Shown one piece after another: positions 6,076 through 7,422 of a stretch of DNA of 7,422 nucleotides. Below the pieces are notes generated by a model. That model was not told the DNA's origin, did not search any database, and was given only the letters and a program-made list of their open reading frames with translations. The number at the start of each line of letters is the position of its first letter. Position 1 is the stretch's first letter. Origin of the DNA: ANME-2 cluster archaeon (GTDB lineage Archaea; Halobacteriota; Methanosarcinia; Methanosarcinales; Methanocomedenaceae); the NCBI GenBank assembly GCA_022353185.1, contig JAKRWB010000655.1:1-7422 (forward strand), in the 5' to 3' direction. The position numbers were made by a program, and so were the translations under genes.

Positions 6076-7113
6076 TCATGCAACCATATTACCAAAAATA
6101 ATCCCTGATATTGTGGCTGCAAATATCACCAGGATAATGTAAACACCTGCTTTTTTTGCCCCCATTATCCTGGATATTACAATCATGTTGGGCAGGCTCA
6201 GTGCAGGACCTGCCAGCAACATTGTCAGTGCAGGCCCCTTGCCCATACCTAATTTGGTCAATGCACTGATTATGGGCACCTCGGTAAGTGTGGAGAAATA
6301 CATTAACGATCCCGAGACCGAGGAAATCAGGTTGGCTGAAATGCTGTTTCCACCCACCAGGGTTGCAACAAATTCACCAGGCAACAATTCCACTATGACA
6401 CCTGCCAGGAACACACCAGCAAACAGCAGGGGTGTGATCTGTTTTGCAAGGAACCAGGTCTCTTCCATCCAGCTTTTTAATTCTTCAGAAGTGTACCAGC
6501 GCCATGACAGTGCAATGGTTATCAGGACAAGCAGCAAAACGACTGCTTTTTCAAATGTTGTTGTCGCCAATCCCGCAAAGACCAGGATGGCCAGCAGCAA
6601 TATGAAAATAATTGTAGTTCTTATATGTCCTTTATCGGTGTTGGATTTAAAACCGGGTCTGTTTTCGTGATTTTGGAAAACAATCGACATGGTAAGCCCG
6701 ATAACTATGGATAACCCAATGGCAGCTACGGCCCTTGCCGTTCCTATGTCAAAACCTAATATTTTTGCCGTGTAAACGATGGCAAGTAGGTTGATGGCGG
6801 GAGCCGAGTAGAGGAAGGTTGTGGCGGGTCCTATGCCAGCACCCCGTTTGTAGATGCCGGCAAACAGCGGCAGTACTGTGCAGCTACAGACCGCCAGCAT
6901 GATGCCGCTTACCGCAGCGACCGAGTAGGTAATGTATTTTGGCGAATCAGCGCCAAAGTATTTGAGCACAGACTCTTTGGAAAAGAGTGAAGCAATGGCA
7001 CCCGCCAGAAAGAAGGCCGGCACCAGGCACAGTAGGACATGGAGGGCCAGATACTCACGAAGGGCATCAATTCCTGCAGTTAATAATATATCTAGCATAG
7101 CATTTAAAAACAT
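6076..7113 (-). CDS. Permease of the ArsP/DUF318 family
   Basis: This integral membrane permease of 345 residues has about eight to ten hydrophobic segments in two halves joined by a charged loop (about 148-165). Family marks are the conserved Cys pair in AVCSCTVLPLFAGI (74-87), the following GAGIGPATTFLYSAPAINLLA (91-111), and the second-half repeat FSTLTEVPIISAL with MGKGPALTMLLAGPALSLPNM (290-310). Characterised ArsP proteins export trivalent methylated or aromatic arsenicals, but many relatives have unknown cargo, so the substrate here is inferred. I place the start at the ATG at 7113 (MFLNAMLDIL); another in-frame ATG at 7098 is possible. The reading frame stays open upstream to 7230, but that part overlaps the promoter and the divergent thioredoxin gene. 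It leads an operon with the DGC and Fe-S-like genes, under the palindromic operator at 7143-7160. Confidence 0.88.
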   Translation of the reverse strand: MFLNAMLDILLTAGIDALREYLALHVLLCLVPAFFLAGAIASLFSKESVLKYFGADSPKYITYSVAAVSGIMLAVCSCTVLPLFAGIYKRGAGIGPATTFLYSAPAINLLAIVYTAKILGFDIGTARAVAAIGLSIVIGLTMSIVFQNHENRPGFKSNTDKGHIRTTIIFILLLAILVFAGLATTTFEKAVVLLLVLITIALSWRWYTSEELKSWMEETWFLAKQITPLLFAGVFLAGVIVELLPGEFVATLVGGNSISANLISSVSGSLMYFSTLTEVPIISALTKLGMGKGPALTMLLAGPALSLPNMIVISRIMGAKKAGVYIILVIFAATISGIIFGNMVA

Positions 7114-7120
7114 ATTGAAA
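7114..7120. promoter_or_regulatory. Extra operator half-site by the permease start
   Basis: ATTGAAA here, within the ten-base match ATATTGAAAT at 7112-7121, repeats the right arm of the main operator exactly 40 bases away (7154-7160). No matching left arm is present. It may be a secondary weak contact for the same regulator about four helical turns away, or chance. Confidence 0.35.
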
Positions 7121-7123
7121 TGA

Positions 7124-7133
7124 TTATATTTAA
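7124..7133 (+). promoter_or_regulatory. Probable TATA element of the thioredoxin gene
   Basis: TTATATTTAA lies 9 bases before the operator core at 7143, closely matching the acr3 layout (8 bases between TATA and core). Transcription would begin near 7155-7160, within the operator, giving a leader of about 40 bases that retains the ribosome site at 7185-7190. An alternative box at 7161-7170 would place the start next to the TTG and exclude that site. Confidence 0.5.
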
Positions 7134-7142
7134 GTATTATGG

Positions 7143-7160
7143 TTTCAATAAATATTGAAA
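7143..7160. promoter_or_regulatory. Palindromic operator in the divergent permease/thioredoxin promoter
   Basis: TTTCAATA (7143-7150) and TATTGAAA (7153-7160) are exact reverse complements with two bases between them. Compared with the acr3 operator, the core TTTCAAT-N4-ATTGAAA is the same and the extended site 7143-7163 agrees at 19 of 21 positions. It lies centrally between the TATA-like elements of the two divergent genes and covers the expected transcription start of each, so one dimeric repressor could silence both directions. Confidence 0.75.
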
Positions 7161-7161
7161 T

Positions 7162-7170
7162 AATATATAA
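7162..7170 (-). promoter_or_regulatory. Probable TATA element of the permease operon
   Basis: Read on the minus strand this is TTATATATT, directly upstream of the operator. A start of transcription about 25 bases on would fall near 7140, leaving a leader of about 27 bases before the permease ATG at 7113. The leader has no evident Shine-Dalgarno. Confidence 0.55.
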
Positions 7171-7196
7171 CCGATAGATTTTACAGAGGGATAAGT

Positions 7197-7422
7197 TTGA
7201 AGATAGAAATATTGGGAACTGGTTGTGCAAAATGCAAAAAGACCACAGGTAATGTTAAAAAGGCAGTTGAGGAACTAGGGCTGGATATCCAAGTGGAGAA
7301 GGTCGAGGATATCGACCGGATTCTTGATTATGGTGTGATGATGACGCCTGCAGTCGTAATGGACGGCGAAGTGAAGGTTGCCGGTAAAATACCTGATGTC
7401 AAACAGATAAAGAAGTGGATTA
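7197..7422 (+). CDS. Small redox thioredoxin, MTH895/TM0996 type (3' end cut off)
   Basis: Seventy-five residues are visible before the window ends without a stop; the family is usually slightly under 80, so only a few residues are missing. It is a minimal thioredoxin/glutaredoxin-like fold: the strand KIEILG, the active site Cys10-Ala-Lys-Cys13, a helix, then YGVMMTPAVVMDGEV (45-59) carrying the cis-Pro, and the closing helix KQIKKWI. The start is TTG at 7197, chosen because AGAGGG (7185-7190) sits 6 bases upstream and because it gives the standard family N-terminus. It is divergent from the ArsP-like permease and shares its operator. It probably acts as a dithiol reductant or metalloid-thiol handler for the permease system; that role is inferred from context. 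It is a paralogue of the CxxC-less domain at 4922-5323. Confidence 0.9.
   Translation, partial: MKIEILGTGCAKCKKTTGNVKKAVEELGLDIQVEKVEDIDRILDYGVMMTPAVVMDGEVKVAGKIPDVKQIKKWI

Noticed and set aside
7114..7230. N-terminal extension of the permease reading frame
   Set aside because: The extra 39 codons cross the operator, both TATA-like boxes and the start of the divergent thioredoxin, and do not look like permease sequence; the ATG at 7113 is preferred.

Overview
The window looks like a piece of a euryarchaeal genome, most likely a methanogen or methane-oxidising relative (Methanosarcinales-like; lineage is an inference at modest confidence). The support is separate purS and purQ genes overlapping as ATGA, TATA-type promoter elements with short AT-rich leaders, an archaeal-style exported protein with a C-terminal anchor or sorting signal, and a methanogen-like set of small redox proteins beside metal/metalloid permeases. 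No RNA gene, insertion sequence or CRISPR array is visible.

Left part (1-3474), all on the minus strand: a small secreted, surface-anchored protein of unknown function (3474-2950), arginyl-tRNA synthetase (2883-1177), then purS (1108-857) and purQ (860-168), two subunits of FGAM synthetase. This part is ordinary housekeeping. The exceptions are the surface protein and a perfect 20-bp palindrome just upstream of argS.

Right part (3475-7422) is a metalloid-handling island of two facing operons plus one divergent gene. Plus strand: acr3 arsenite efflux permease, a 60-residue 2[4Fe-4S] ferredoxin, and a zinc-ribbon/thioredoxin-fold fusion whose thioredoxin CxxC has been replaced. Minus strand: an ArsP/DUF318-type permease, a Cys-rich DGC-domain putative zinc-binding protein, and a small protein resembling the core of an archaeal Fe-S-protein-associated domain. 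Divergent from the permease, and cut by the window edge, is a small CxxC thioredoxin of the MTH895/TM0996 type.

The most informative signal is regulatory. The same 21-bp inverted repeat (core TTTCAAT-N4-ATTGAAA, 19 of 21 positions identical) lies just downstream of the acr3 TATA box and in the middle of the divergent permease/thioredoxin promoter. This ties the three transcription units into one regulon, probably under an ArsR/SmtB-type or similar repressor. No repressor gene is visible here, and neither is an arsenate reductase. The inference is a coordinated system that exports arsenite (Acr3) and perhaps organoarsenicals or another thiophilic species (ArsP-like permease). The thioredoxin, ferredoxin and Cys-rich proteins would handle or reduce the cargo.
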